From Candidatus Poribacteria bacterium (GTDB lineage Bacteria; Poribacteria; WGA-4E; WGA-3G), in contig JAPOQK010000034.1 in NCBI GenBank assembly GCA_026710795.1, positions 1 to 64,000 on the forward strand: a stretch of DNA of 64,000 bases, in the 5' to 3' direction. The notes under the pieces are model-generated. The model was not told the origin of the DNA, ran no database searches, and saw only the letters and a program-made list of their open reading frames with translations. Numbering within the stretch: position 1 is the stretch's first letter; each line of letters starts with the position of its first letter. Below are positions 25,089-35,696 of this stretch, piece after piece. The position numbers and the translations under genes were made by a program.

Positions 25089-26078
25089 TTAATATCCATA
25101 GGATAGGGAAAGATAGTGTGTGATTCCAACACCATGGATTGCATTCATACCATCTTGGATAGCATAGTCAACTTGTAGACCAGCGACGTTCACACCAAAA
25201 CCACCGAAGATGTCCTGGACATCACGTGATGCTCTGACTCCAGCGCGTATCGAAAATTCGGTTGATTTGTTTGTGACTATTGAATATTCAACACCGGTGC
25301 GCATGCTAAATGCGCTCTCGTCAAGGTTGACAAACTCTTGTTCAATATCAGCTGAGAATGTAACTACATTACCCATATATAGGTTATAAGCAACACCCAC
25401 ATCAACAATCATTGGCACAACACCACCATCATAAGAAGCACCGAGGTGTTTTGCAACAATCCCATAATGAAATGTTGGAACTTGTGCCTCGTCTACATCT
25501 ATATGTAACGCATGTCCCATGAAACCTATATCTACACCACCAAAACCACTTTGGTCTTCATCACTCTCTACACCGAAACTATCCATCATCATTCTACCAG
25601 TGAGACCGACATTGTAGTTTCCAAAACCAATGCCATAAGAAAGCGAGTAAGCATTCGCACCATAATCAGCTTTCCCTTCGTAGTCCCCAGAGGCACTATA
25701 GACCTCATAATCAGCTACACCGAAATTAGTAGCAGCAATGCCAATGGCACCATAGGTTCCGAGTGCTTTCGTCAACGCAATAAAGTGTTTGGTCTGTCCA
25801 AGCATACCTTGGTCAGAAATTTGTTGTGTAGATAAATTCAAACTCAGATCTGCCGCTGAACCAAGTCCTGCTGGATTCCAAACAGTGGCAGTAGCATCAT
25901 CTGCAATTGCTGTGACAGCACCCCCTAAGCCAATTGAACGGGCACCCGCACCGAGACGCAGATGTGGCATAGCATTAATATACTCACCATCCTGAGCAAA
26001 ACTTACAGGTGTCACAGCAAGGATAAGAAATACAACGGATATTACACCGTATAGCAATCTTTGCTTTGTGATATACAT
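25089..26078 (-). CDS. PorV/PorQ-like outer-membrane protein
   Basis: 329 aa. A signal peptide ends near VTPVSFAQD. The mature start INAMPHLRLGAGARSIGLGG, then AVTAIADDATATVWNPAGLGS, is the hallmark of the PorV/PorQ (UPF0164) group. Alternating beta-strand segments and a final aromatic residue (YLSLSYGY) fit an outer-membrane barrel. In Bacteroidetes PorV carries type IX cargo to the attachment complex; outside them the role is unproved. It lies between the giant Ig-repeat gene and the LysM gene in the same orientation, an arrangement that makes the giant protein its likely cargo. Confidence 0.82.
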   Translation of the reverse strand: MYITKQRLLYGVISVVFLILAVTPVSFAQDGEYINAMPHLRLGAGARSIGLGGAVTAIADDATATVWNPAGLGSAADLSLNLSTQQISDQGMLGQTKHFIALTKALGTYGAIGIAATNFGVADYEVYSASGDYEGKADYGANAYSLSYGIGFGNYNVGLTGRMMMDSFGVESDEDQSGFGGVDIGFMGHALHIDVDEAQVPTFHYGIVAKHLGASYDGGVVPMIVDVGVAYNLYMGNVVTFSADIEQEFVNLDESAFSMRTGVEYSIVTNKSTEFSIRAGVRASRDVQDIFGGFGVNVAGLQVDYAIQDGMNAIHGVGITHYLSLSYGY

Positions 26079-26103
26079 TTATATCCTCCTTCGTAGACGC
26101 AGC

Positions 26104-26133
26104 ATCGGAATGGGTATTACACCCAATTCCGAT
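26104..26133 (-). other. Intercistronic hairpin
   Basis: ATCGGAATGGGT (26104-26115) pairs with CACCCAATTCCGAT (26120-26133) with a one-base bulge. No T-run follows on either strand, so it is more likely an mRNA stability or processing hairpin than a terminator. It separates the giant gene from the PorV-like gene. Confidence 0.55.
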
Positions 26134-26150
26134 TGCGTTCTACTGTTTAC

Positions 26151-29100
26151 TTAGCGTGTCAGAGCGAGCTTAAGATTGGCGTATTCCGGCTCAAAACCAC
26201 CTGTTACAATGATTTGGCAATAGTAAATGCCTCGAGCTAACTCTTCGCCATTACTGGATTTTCCATCCCAACCAATTCCATTCTGACCTGTGTAATTACC
26301 TGCAGCCATTATCGCATTATCACGCAATGTCATCACTGGACGTTGTGTGCTGTCATAAATGACAATTGTCACTGTAGACATTTGATTTAGACCGAAGGAA
26401 ATACGAGTATTCTTCTCAAATGGATTGGGGAAGTTAAACACCCTCTTCAACACAGGAGCATCCATATGTTCTACTGAGAAGGTGAACTTATAGACAGCCA
26501 TGTTAGCTGTACGAGCTCCATCACTCTCTTCAGAAACATTACCTTCTTGATGGGCATTATCGGAGACTTCAAGTGTTACTGTATACTGTCCTGCCACATC
26601 AAACCCTCGTGGGAAGGTAGGGGCAGCAGGTGTGTAAATCACCTGAGTCGCAGACATCTGTTCATCAGTTAGGTTGATCGGTCGTGCTTGACTTCCGCCA
26701 TCTGCTTCCGGATATTCAATCACGAGTCGAATCGAATCGGGATTGATACCTGTTTCAGCATCAGCGAAAGTGACAGAAATAACCGGTCTTGCTTCCTCAT
26801 CATGGTTATACATCAGTCGGGCACCGTTCTGAGGTGAGGCTGATGTAATGATCGGGGCAGCCGTATCAAAGTCAATTGTAAAACCACCTTTTGACGTAGA
26901 CGAATTTCCGAATGTATCAGTCGCCCTAACTTCTATCGAGTAAGTACCCTCTGAAAGTGGTGCTTCAGGATGGAAATCTAAACGAGTAATACCTGCGTTT
27001 ATTCTATCTTCAGCGTCATCGCTGGTTTCACCTGCAACCTCTTCACCATTGCTATCAATAACAACAATTGTTATTTCCTGCACACCAGATGCGTCAGTAG
27101 CACTCGCCGATATTGTCGGGAGTCCTGCGTGAATAGTTCCAGCAGGTGTGATAGATGAAATAACAGGTGTGGTTTTATCAACTTCCAGCACGAATTGCCA
27201 ACTGTGCGACTGTGTTCCACCTTCACTTGATACACTCAAACTGATTTTGTGTGTACCCGGTGAGAAACTTTCCGTTATTTCAAACTTATTGGCAGCACGT
27301 TCAACCGGATAAGTACTACGTGGACCGTCATTAATAGTATATTCCACATTTGTAATTGAAGATTGCTCTTCAACAATAACTGCGGAAATAGTTATCGCCA
27401 TATTTTCAGCAAGTACATCCGCTTGATTGAGCCTAACCAAACCAGATGGAGAAACCTCTGCAATTATAGGTGGAGTAGTATCTTTCGGTATTGCTACACC
27501 AAAGATTACCACAGACCTTGCTGTTTTTCCATTAGCATCTGTAACCTCAACAACGACAGTGTGTTCACCATCTCCTAATGCTGGATCAGGTGTGTAAGTG
27601 AGATGATTATCTTCAACAGCATCTTCACCTAACGCAACATCTTCACCATTAAGAGTGAATGTGGTTACTTCAACATCGGTCATACCGGAAAATTCAGCTC
27701 TGATAACAGGTTCACCATGTTCATAAGTTTGACCCGGAGCAGGTGAAAGGATAGCAACTGATGGACCAGGAATGTCAACTATGAATTCAGAAGAAGTCAT
27801 TGCTGACTCACCATTCGCATCTGTAACTTCAACAGCAACCGTATGATTACCATGACCTAATGCGGGATCCGGTGTATAAGTGAATCCATTACCATTAACA
27901 TCAGCTTCAACTTCCTCACCATCAACGGTAAGATTCACAGCAACTTCGCCTACGCCTGTAAACTCACCACTGACAATAGGTGTCCCATTGTTATATGTGT
28001 GACCAGCCGTAGGTGATAGTATCGTAACTGATACCATCGGAAATTCTACTGAGAATACAGCAGTTGCTTGTGCCGTTTTACCATTAGCATCGGTTGCCAT
28101 AATTACTACAGTGTGTTCACCTTCACCTATTCCTTCATCAGGTGTATAACTATCTGCACCATCGGCTAATTCTACCGCCTCACCATTTAAGGTAAGTGAA
28201 ACAGAAACAGGTTCTGCTACACCAGATGCTTCCCAAGATATGTTTGGCATATCATGGTTATACATTTGACCATGAGCAGGTGAATGTATCGCCACAGATG
28301 GACCAGGTATCTCTACTGAGAATATAACTGTCGCTTCAGCAGTCTTACCATTAGCATCTGTCGCAGTAGCAACAACTATATGCTCGCCATCACCTAAAGC
28401 AGAGGCAGGTGAATAAGTGCCATCATCATTCATGGTCGCTGCTTCACCATTAACCATTACTGATACGGATACAGGTTCCGCTACACCAGATGATTCTACT
28501 GATATTGACGGCATACCATGATCATACATTTGACCCGCTGCTGGGGAATGTATTGCAACTGATGGACCAGGTATCTCTACTGAGAATATAACTGTTGATT
28601 CATCAGTCTTACCACTGGCATCTGTCGCAGTAGCAACAACTGTATGCTCGCCATCACCTAAAGCAGAGGCAGGTGAATAAGTGCCATCATCATTCATGGT
28701 CGCTGCTTCACCATTAACCATTACTGATACAGTTATAGGTTCCGCTACACCAGATGATTCTACTGTTATTGACGGCATACCATGATCATACATTTGACCC
28801 GCTGCTGGCGAAAGAATTTCAATAGATGGTCCAGGAATCATGACTGTAAAGGTCAATGCTGTTTGTGCGGTTAAACCGTTTTCATCCATTACCTCTACAG
28901 AGACTGCATGAGCATCTTCACTGAAGCCTTCAGCAGGCATATAAGTGAAGTTACTTCCATCTACTGTTACCGATTCTGAAACATCTACGTCATTTACGGT
29001 AAACTTGGAAATACTTACTTCACCACCACCAGCAAAGAAACCAGTGACACTTGCAGGACTTGCATCAAATGATTGTCCTGAAGCAGGCGCAGTAATTACG

Positions 29101-32100
29101 ACTGTTGGGTTGAGACCTTCAATAGCAAAATTAACAGACGCTTCACCGACGTTTCCGAGCATATCTGAAACTTGCACTGTGAACATATATGCTCCACCAG
29201 CAAGTTTGTCTATGCGGGTATAGACAACAGAGTCTATATCCTGCTCAACCATACTCTGATCAACATCAATCGGAACTGCGTCCTGATCTACCTCTTCGGG
29301 ACGGAGTCGTGCTAAACTGACAACTGCTGTGCTTTCAGCACTAACACCAACACCCAAATCACCATCGCCAAAACCTGCAAGTAATGTTGGTAAGTCATTG
29401 ACTGTATGTCCTTCTGCAGGTGTTTCAATAGCAATCATCGGTCCAGTGTTGTCTAAGTTAATCATCGCTAATGGGAAGTCTACAAAACGTTCACGTATAG
29501 TAACACGACCTTGCGGTGTATACCATCCATCTGTTACTGACATAAGGTCACTTGCTGCAAGTGAGAAAGCATTGCCTTCACCACCAGCCATAAATGTAAC
29601 ACCATGTCCATCAAGATAAACACCTGTCAAGTCATTAACAAACAGTGTACCATTGTTGACATTGAAACTTACGGCAATAGACTCGCGGAGAGGAATTCTC
29701 TCTGGAAGTTCACCATCTACTGCTACGCCGTCAACTGACGTTACCATAAGATCCATTATGTCACTTACTCGGAAGTTTAGCACATGAACGGTGACAACTG
29801 GTGATGGCATATCTGCTTCACCCTGCACCTGAACATTACCAAATTCATCAGCAACAAGTGCATGATACATATAGGTACCATTTGCAAGTTGTCCGATATC
29901 AACCGTAACGGATCCTTCGTCAAGGCTACCATCTGCTTCAGTTACTGTTCCATCTGGAGCAGTTTGAACCAGAACGGTCTTACCACCAGCATAGGTTATT
30001 GGATTTGCTGTCGGTTCAATCGTAAATGTAACTTTCGTTGACTCTACGCCAGGATCAACAATTCCACGTGCTGTGAAACTGCCATCTTCGTTTGCTACAA
30101 GTGAACCAACATGGTCAGCGACATCTGTAATATTTGTCGGACCGAGTGGTGGCACATCGTCAACATTGTCTAATGAGAAAGATGCTTCAACACCTTCTCG
30201 TGGACCATATTCATTTTGTACCGGATTTTTCGGTGTGAGTGAAATCGCTCGAACCACATACTGGTTATCATCTGCGGAGACATCGCGTTCAGCATCATCA
30301 CCACGTTCAATCGTATCATCTAATTTGATGGTATCATCAGGAGCGTCTGTGTCTTCAAGTGCTAACGCACGGGTATCAACTGTATACGTCCATTTCATAA
30401 GATGCGTAGGACTACCTTCTGATTCCCCGCTGGAAATATCAATAAGAGCACTGATTACACCGGAATTAGTAATTCCTGCAGAATTAGATATAATATCTGG
30501 TAAATCTGCAACTGCCACTTCGGATACTTCAACTACATCACCCTCTTCAGCAGTTCCTGTAATACGTTCCCACGTACTATCATTGGGTCGTTGCAGCTCA
30601 ACACGTATACCATCTGTTGGAGCTGAAGTCCTATAGTAGGTATATACACTGAAAGTGAGTTCACCTTGCGGGGCACCACTATCAGGATTTACCATGCCAT
30701 CCGAATTTTCAACAGTAACCGCTATCACACCCGGATCGGGTCTGTAGGAATTTTGTACACTTACCGTGACTTCGTCGTCTTCATATTCATCTGCTTGAAT
30801 GTTTCCGTATTCAAGGAACACTTCGTCAGCAGCTGTGACATCGTCATACGGTTCAGCTTTATCATAAGCCAAGGCGTGGACAGTAAACATGAAGGCTTCA
30901 CCCTTTGGATTATAAATAAATTCCATCGGATTTTCATGATAGATGTCTTCAAGATACCTGTCATTGTAAGAATTAGCAGGATCATCATCATCCATCAATG
31001 TGCCAACATCAACAGTTACTGTAAAGACACCGCTACCTTCTGCAGTTTCAGTAATGTCACCGATAATTGCACCTTCTGGAAGGTCCGTTAGTAACTTCAC
31101 TGAAGCGTAAGTGTTACGTTCTGCTGTCGGAGTAAGAGTCAAAGTAATGACAGGAGAACTGACTTCATGGTCATACTTATCTACCAATCCACCAACCACG
31201 ACATTACCATCATCGTCTGTCATAAAGACAGCATCAACAGCATCAACGCTTGTCACTTCAACATTGGTAGGTCCAAGTGGAGCAACATCGTCATCGTTGT
31301 CTACAGAGAACATCTCTGTATAATCTTCACCTTCAGCAACCGGATTCTCATTCGGATTTTCAGGTAAGGAACCATCAACAACTGGAGTTGCGCGAACCAT
31401 GTAACGGTTGTCATCCATTTCTACATTTCGTGCACCAGGATTATCCTTAGTAATGGAATCTTCCAACATAGTCGTATCAACAGTAATCAACCATTTGAGA
31501 TAACTGCTGGTCGCATCTACGTGGATCATTGACGTATCAGATGGATAGATTTCACCTAATGTTTTACCTTTAAACATTATAGCGGCTGTATCTTCTCCAC
31601 CCATACCATTAACATCGCTAACTTCCGCAGCACCAATCGTTGTCCATGCATCATCACTTGCCCGTTTAACAACTAATTGAATTGATGTAATATCGGGATA
31701 AGTCACGCGTGGTGTGTAGGCAATAAGTGAAATTGTACCTTGTGGTGCACCACTATCAGGATTGGTCATTTCAAATGATGTTTCATCAACATCAACAACC
31801 AAGACCTTCGGATCAACAGGATGAACATCATCAACAAGTTCAAGGGTTAATACATCTGATTCGTCTGTGAGTTGCAGACCGTTTGTTGTTACTGTACGAA
31901 GGTTTACAACACCATTTTCCACATTTTCCACTAAATCATCGAAATCAGTGAAGTCATGGGTAATTGCAGCAGGATCTGTAATCGAATCTGCACCTTCATC
32001 TATTGAAAGTTCACCGATGGTCTGCCAATCACCATTCGCATCTTGATACTGAACCATGATAGTGGCAGGATGCTTTTCGTTTGAACGACCATCATCGTTA

Positions 32101-34727
32101 ATCGCAACGGTCAATGTTACTTCTGTAGCATTCTTATAAAGTTTACCACTTTCATAAGGTTCGTCTGCATCACCATCACCATTGAGGTCACCCAAACTTG
32201 CATGTGTGATACTCATTCTATCCCATTCGGGCGGAACAACTCTAATCCTCGTCGGAGGAACATGAGAACCGACATTAAAGAGAGTATCAATACCCATCGC
32301 ACGTACACCGATGTCACCTAATAATAGTGGTAACTGATCACCTTGGATAGGAATCGACATAACCCGTGTAGGATCAGATGTAACCGGTATCATATTGATG
32401 TCATCAATCACAGCACCCAATAACTCATGGATCTTAGCACTCTGTTCCTCACTAAGATTAATTCCTAATCCCATGAAGAAAGGACTCGCAAACTGATGAA
32501 TCAATGCCGGATTGATAAGACCAAGGACTGTATTCAAATCCAAACCAGCAGCTGTCTCAAGAACAGTTTTTATAGTGGGATCGGTCTGTGTTGCCGCTAT
32601 ACCAGGTAACTGGGCTTTGACAGCATCCCAAATATCAGAGGCAAGCATTGAATTTTCTACTGTCAACGGAAGCCAAGTAGTTTCTGGATTTCCATCCCTG
32701 TCCAAACCGATTATCTGGTATATTAGATAACCATCTTGACCCATGAGATCAAACCCAGATGCCAAATTACTATCCGCTGTAGGTGTGCTTGTTATATTTA
32801 ATATCGATGCACCCTCACCCGGAGCAGTCGCAACAAAGATAATATCTTTGTTTAAGTAACCTGTTGTGTTAGCATTCCCAAGATCAACATCAATTGTCGC
32901 TTCAGGAGCAGTAGTATCAGCAGTGAAGTCAACAGATATCAGATCCACTGGATCACCATTTGCATTGTAGACAACTGCTTCAATGTTGTAATCATCATCG
33001 GCACTTAATGCTATATTTGCATGCCAAAGCGAATGTGTTTCAATATCTACCCGTGGAACACTAAACACAGATGCTAACAAGGGATCAAAATTTTTCTCAA
33101 AACTACTGGTCAATTTGTTTGTATTGTCAAGCAAAAGGCTCTGTAGTTTAATGAGATCTCTCCCATCAACTTGGAGAGCAGGAGTTTCACCAGCAAGTAC
33201 ACCTGTAATTAATGGAGTTGCAATTCTTACAATTTCATCAACTACATCAGGTGTAAACAACGCATCAAATATGCCTCGTTCAGCAAGTTGAAGGTTACGC
33301 GGATCAGGCATTGACCAACTACTGATCAAATATTCTCTTGTGGCTGGTAATGTTGTTGTGCCATCAGGAGAAGACAATACCTCAGCAAGTGCGTCACGAT
33401 TGATTATCTCTAACTTCACGGGTTCAGCAAGTGTAACTTCAAAATAGTAATTAATATTTTGACCTGGATCAATACCAATATCAAATTCCCATACGGTCCC
33501 TTTTTCACCATCGTTAGGCACCATTTCATGAGAATCATAAAATCCATCTAATCCAGTTCTTGAATATCGAAGAACAACACTTGAGAAAAGTCGGTTACCC
33601 AAATCTGGCCATGCAGGTAAATTAGTAGCAGCAAGACTTTCTTCCAAACGGAAAGTGTAAGGAATCGTGTCCTCTTGAAATACTTCTGTAGTAATTCTAT
33701 TACTGCCAATTTCTGTACTACCACTGTGCCTGCTATGGAGTCTATATCTAACATCTCCACCTTCAAGCGGGGATGGAACACGAACATACACGTCCATACT
33801 ATTGCTTGCAAGGTATTTTGTAACATTAGGAACGTTAGTATAGATAAATTCAGCAAGATCTGGAGCAATAGCATTACCAAAGTTCTCATGGTCTAACTGG
33901 GACTCATCACCTTGGAAAATTGATGAAGCTTGTGTCGCTGTTAATATCTGTCTAATCTGTGCCTTCGGGAGAATTCCTTGCGGGACCTGTGCCAAAATGA
34001 AGTCAACCACAGGTTCAACAAACGCATCCGAAGCTGCTGAATCAAGTCCAGCTGAGGCAATCAGGTTTCTGATAAATGCCCTACCATGAACCGGATTAAG
34101 TGAAAGTCCACCAAGTCTTGATTTACCATTTAGGTTTGAAACAACAACATTAATTGGATCATCTGGACTTACTGGCGGTGGCGGTTCCACTGGTGGATCT
34201 ACTGGCGGTTCCACTGGTGGATCTACTGGCGGTTCTACTGGTGGATCTACTGGCGGTTCCACTGGTGGATCTACTGGCGGTTGAGCCGTCCTACCTGCCG
34301 CAATTAAACCCGTAAGTGCTATAACCGCTTCCGTATCCTGCAGCAAAGCCCGAACATTTTTATTCCTTAAAAACCCACGGATATCCTCGTCATTTGTAAG
34401 TAAAGCAATGATGCTGGCATCTGCGTCTGGCACAACAAGTGTTATAAGACCAGGACTTACAAGCAGCTGATCTAATGCTGCATCAAGACCGAGACCAGCA
34501 ATTACAGGATTCTGTAAAGTAGCAGGATCGCTCAACGCTTCAAGAACTTGATCAACTAACGTCGCAAGATCTTCACGTAAAAGCGTCGCACTATACTCAT
34601 CATATACCGTTTGGGCGAGTTCAGCAGATGTTGGCTCCGCATCTTGCCCAAACACAGTACCTGGTATTGAACTATGAAATACACACAATATAAAAATCAA
34701 AAAACAAACAAGTGTTCGTTTTTTCAT
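26151..34727 (-). CDS. Giant secreted multi-Ig protein with FlgD/Por-like C-terminal domain
   Basis: 2858 aa. MKKRTLVCFLIFILCVF and a cleavage region near VFGQDA form a signal peptide. A proline-rich spacer of repeated PVDPPVEP units sits at about 150-190. Long stretches of Ig-like and cadherin-like beta domains follow, including at least eight ~88-residue units with PSVAIHSPA, MYDHGMPSI, DGEHTVVATATDANGKT. Two adjacent units (28301-28830) are nearly identical at DNA level. The last ~90 residues (FNFPNPFEKNTRISFGL ... GRGIYYC-like GIYYCQIIV) resemble the FlgD-Ig/type-IX sorting domain. GGAGG is 8 bases before this ATG; an earlier frame start would bury the signal peptide. Likely a surface or extracellular adhesin or scaffold. 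No enzyme domain is evident. Confidence 0.85.
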   Translation of the reverse strand: MKKRTLVCFLIFILCVFHSSIPGTVFGQDAEPTSAELAQTVYDEYSATLLREDLATLVDQVLEALSDPATLQNPVIAGLGLDAALDQLLVSPGLITLVVPDADASIIALLTNDEDIRGFLRNKNVRALLQDTEAVIALTGLIAAGRTAQPPVDPPVEPPVDPPVEPPVDPPVEPPVDPPVEPPPPVSPDDPINVVVSNLNGKSRLGGLSLNPVHGRAFIRNLIASAGLDSAASDAFVEPVVDFILAQVPQGILPKAQIRQILTATQASSIFQGDESQLDHENFGNAIAPDLAEFIYTNVPNVTKYLASNSMDVYVRVPSPLEGGDVRYRLHSRHSGSTEIGSNRITTEVFQEDTIPYTFRLEESLAATNLPAWPDLGNRLFSSVVLRYSRTGLDGFYDSHEMVPNDGEKGTVWEFDIGIDPGQNINYYFEVTLAEPVKLEIINRDALAEVLSSPDGTTTLPATREYLISSWSMPDPRNLQLAERGIFDALFTPDVVDEIVRIATPLITGVLAGETPALQVDGRDLIKLQSLLLDNTNKLTSSFEKNFDPLLASVFSVPRVDIETHSLWHANIALSADDDYNIEAVVYNANGDPVDLISVDFTADTTAPEATIDVDLGNANTTGYLNKDIIFVATAPGEGASILNITSTPTADSNLASGFDLMGQDGYLIYQIIGLDRDGNPETTWLPLTVENSMLASDIWDAVKAQLPGIAATQTDPTIKTVLETAAGLDLNTVLGLINPALIHQFASPFFMGLGINLSEEQSAKIHELLGAVIDDINMIPVTSDPTRVMSIPIQGDQLPLLLGDIGVRAMGIDTLFNVGSHVPPTRIRVVPPEWDRMSITHASLGDLNGDGDADEPYESGKLYKNATEVTLTVAINDDGRSNEKHPATIMVQYQDANGDWQTIGELSIDEGADSITDPAAITHDFTDFDDLVENVENGVVNLRTVTTNGLQLTDESDVLTLELVDDVHPVDPKVLVVDVDETSFEMTNPDSGAPQGTISLIAYTPRVTYPDITSIQLVVKRASDDAWTTIGAAEVSDVNGMGGEDTAAIMFKGKTLGEIYPSDTSMIHVDATSSYLKWLITVDTTMLEDSITKDNPGARNVEMDDNRYMVRATPVVDGSLPENPNENPVAEGEDYTEMFSVDNDDDVAPLGPTNVEVTSVDAVDAVFMTDDDGNVVVGGLVDKYDHEVSSPVITLTLTPTAERNTYASVKLLTDLPEGAIIGDITETAEGSGVFTVTVDVGTLMDDDDPANSYNDRYLEDIYHENPMEFIYNPKGEAFMFTVHALAYDKAEPYDDVTAADEVFLEYGNIQADEYEDDEVTVSVQNSYRPDPGVIAVTVENSDGMVNPDSGAPQGELTFSVYTYYRTSAPTDGIRVELQRPNDSTWERITGTAEEGDVVEVSEVAVADLPDIISNSAGITNSGVISALIDISSGESEGSPTHLMKWTYTVDTRALALEDTDAPDDTIKLDDTIERGDDAERDVSADDNQYVVRAISLTPKNPVQNEYGPREGVEASFSLDNVDDVPPLGPTNITDVADHVGSLVANEDGSFTARGIVDPGVESTKVTFTIEPTANPITYAGGKTVLVQTAPDGTVTEADGSLDEGSVTVDIGQLANGTYMYHALVADEFGNVQVQGEADMPSPVVTVHVLNFRVSDIMDLMVTSVDGVAVDGELPERIPLRESIAVSFNVNNGTLFVNDLTGVYLDGHGVTFMAGGEGNAFSLAASDLMSVTDGWYTPQGRVTIRERFVDFPLAMINLDNTGPMIAIETPAEGHTVNDLPTLLAGFGDGDLGVGVSAESTAVVSLARLRPEEVDQDAVPIDVDQSMVEQDIDSVVYTRIDKLAGGAYMFTVQVSDMLGNVGEASVNFAIEGLNPTVVITAPASGQSFDASPASVTGFFAGGGEVSISKFTVNDVDVSESVTVDGSNFTYMPAEGFSEDAHAVSVEVMDENGLTAQTALTFTVMIPGPSIEILSPAAGQMYDHGMPSITVESSGVAEPITVSVMVNGEAATMNDDGTYSPASALGDGEHTVVATATDASGKTDESTVIFSVEIPGPSVAIHSPAAGQMYDHGMPSISVESSGVAEPVSVSVMVNGEAATMNDDGTYSPASALGDGEHIVVATATDANGKTAEATVIFSVEIPGPSVAIHSPAHGQMYNHDMPNISWEASGVAEPVSVSLTLNGEAVELADGADSYTPDEGIGEGEHTVVIMATDANGKTAQATAVFSVEFPMVSVTILSPTAGHTYNNGTPIVSGEFTGVGEVAVNLTVDGEEVEADVNGNGFTYTPDPALGHGNHTVAVEVTDANGESAMTSSEFIVDIPGPSVAILSPAPGQTYEHGEPVIRAEFSGMTDVEVTTFTLNGEDVALGEDAVEDNHLTYTPDPALGDGEHTVVVEVTDANGKTARSVVIFGVAIPKDTTPPIIAEVSPSGLVRLNQADVLAENMAITISAVIVEEQSSITNVEYTINDGPRSTYPVERAANKFEITESFSPGTHKISLSVSSEGGTQSHSWQFVLEVDKTTPVISSITPAGTIHAGLPTISASATDASGVQEITIVVIDSNGEEVAGETSDDAEDRINAGITRLDFHPEAPLSEGTYSIEVRATDTFGNSSTSKGGFTIDFDTAAPIITSASPQNGARLMYNHDEEARPVISVTFADAETGINPDSIRLVIEYPEADGGSQARPINLTDEQMSATQVIYTPAAPTFPRGFDVAGQYTVTLEVSDNAHQEGNVSEESDGARTANMAVYKFTFSVEHMDAPVLKRVFNFPNPFEKNTRISFGLNQMSTVTIVIYDSTQRPVMTLRDNAIMAAGNYTGQNGIGWDGKSSNGEELARGIYYCQIIVTGGFEPEYANLKLALTR
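28301..28830 (-). repeat. Two near-identical 264-bp tandem repeats inside the giant gene
   Basis: GACCAGGTATCTCTACTGAG at 28301 recurs at 28565, an exact 264-base (88-codon) period. The units differ at only scattered positions, whereas flanking Ig units have diverged. Recent duplication or repeat-to-repeat conversion is implied. Confidence 0.8.
34180..34285 (-). repeat. 24-bp proline-rich minisatellite in the giant gene
   Basis: Alternating GGCGGTTC(C/T)ACT and GGTGGATCTACT twelve-base words repeat about nine times, encoding alternating PPVE and PPVD units. The repeat is in frame and may vary in copy number, changing the length of a flexible stalk. Confidence 0.8.
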
Positions 34728-34926
34728 TAACTCTTCCTCCTCGTTAAGTCTACGCGAAAACGAGACTAAATACTGAAGTTTTAGATAGGCAAGCGGGAAA
34801 CACGACAAAAACGACCGGAGGTAGGTGTTTGCCCATCCAAAATTAACATCCTACAACCAAGTAGTAAAATTTTCTCCATAAGTACATAAATCAACCTATA
34901 CAACGCGTCAGTCCATCCACAATGAA

Positions 34927-34970
34927 GGTCAAAGGAAACCAAATCGGGCACCGAAACTTTGTTTTTGACC
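34927..34970 (-). ncRNA. Possible structured leader of the giant gene
   Basis: GGTCAAA (34927-34933) pairs with TTTGACC (34964-34970), with an inner TCGG/CCGA stem (34944-34947/34951-34954). It would lie in the 5' leader if transcription starts near 35186. I tried c-di-GMP and cobalamin riboswitch cores and neither fits. Confidence 0.25.
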
Positions 34971-35192
34971 CACGCGCACCTCTATGAATGTTTAACATAA
35001 CTGATTCTGGCGATTATGTTGATAATATTTTATTGACTTAAAGATGCCTATTAGAAAAGAACATTGGTCATTTTAACATAAAGTGACAAATTAAAGCAAG
35101 CATTTTAATCTTCACACGGCGTTTTAATTTAGAAATTCGTTTAAAATTCCCCGCCTATTTGGAATTATGATTAAATTGCAATCAGTTTAAAT

Positions 35193-35221
35193 ATAATACC
35201 ATAATTAATAAAATATGTCAA
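35193..35221 (-). promoter_or_regulatory. Candidate promoter for the giant-protein operon
   Basis: On the minus strand TTGACA (35221-35216), 17-base spacer, TATTAT (35198-35193). It would give a ~460-base leader. The region is very AT-rich, so chance matches are possible. Confidence 0.35.
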
Positions 35222-35660
35222 ATCAAAATCCCTAATATTTTCCTTGAAAAATAAGTAATTTTGAACATATTCTCATTATTCAATTGACATAGTAATAAAA
35301 AGTGGATAAATTGTCAATATAATATTGTGTTTGAGGCAGAACCATCCAATTGTCTTGTCTCGAATCGCATTTATTGAAGGGATTCCAAACTCAATTCACA
35401 CACTTATTGGTGTATCATGGATTTATCGCACAAACTATCTGACTTATAAAAAAATGTAAAACTTTAGAGTCAATCCTGACTATATTAGTCATAAATAAGC
35501 CGTAAACCCAGCACTGACATAGTTCTATAGATTTAGAGTAAAATAATCAAAATTGCGATTGACTCTAAAAACTCTAAAGTATGACATTTTTGAACCACTC
35601 TTATGAAAAGTTTGCTTACTGATATTTCAATAGAAATTTGTCTCCGCAAACTGAATAATC

Positions 35661-35696
35661 CGAGGAATACCAAAAGGTATTCATGCCGTTGATTTT
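35661..35696. repeat. Dispersed hairpin repeat, inverted copy 2
   Basis: The reverse complement reads AAATCAACGGCATGAATACC then a TTTT loop and GGTATTCCTCGG, matching 758-795 with paired changes in the stem. Confidence 0.65.

Noticed and set aside
26104-26133. Terminator between the giant gene and the PorV-like gene
   Set aside because: The hairpin is good but there is no T-run on the minus strand, so it is listed as an intercistronic hairpin only.
30073-30636. A 187-codon frame antisense to the giant gene
   Set aside because: Low-complexity Ser/Thr-rich shadow of the Ig-repeat reading frame, with no ribosome site. Several similar shadows occur across 28900-33900.
30666-31091. 141-codon frame antisense to the giant gene that could look like a separate protein
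   Set aside because: Isoleucine-rich shadow of an acidic Ig segment with no start site or neighbours in support.
34800-34980. c-di-GMP (GEMM) riboswitch upstream of the giant gene, suggested by GGGCAAAC on the minus strand
   Set aside because: The following GGACGCAAAGCC and receptor stems of the consensus are absent.
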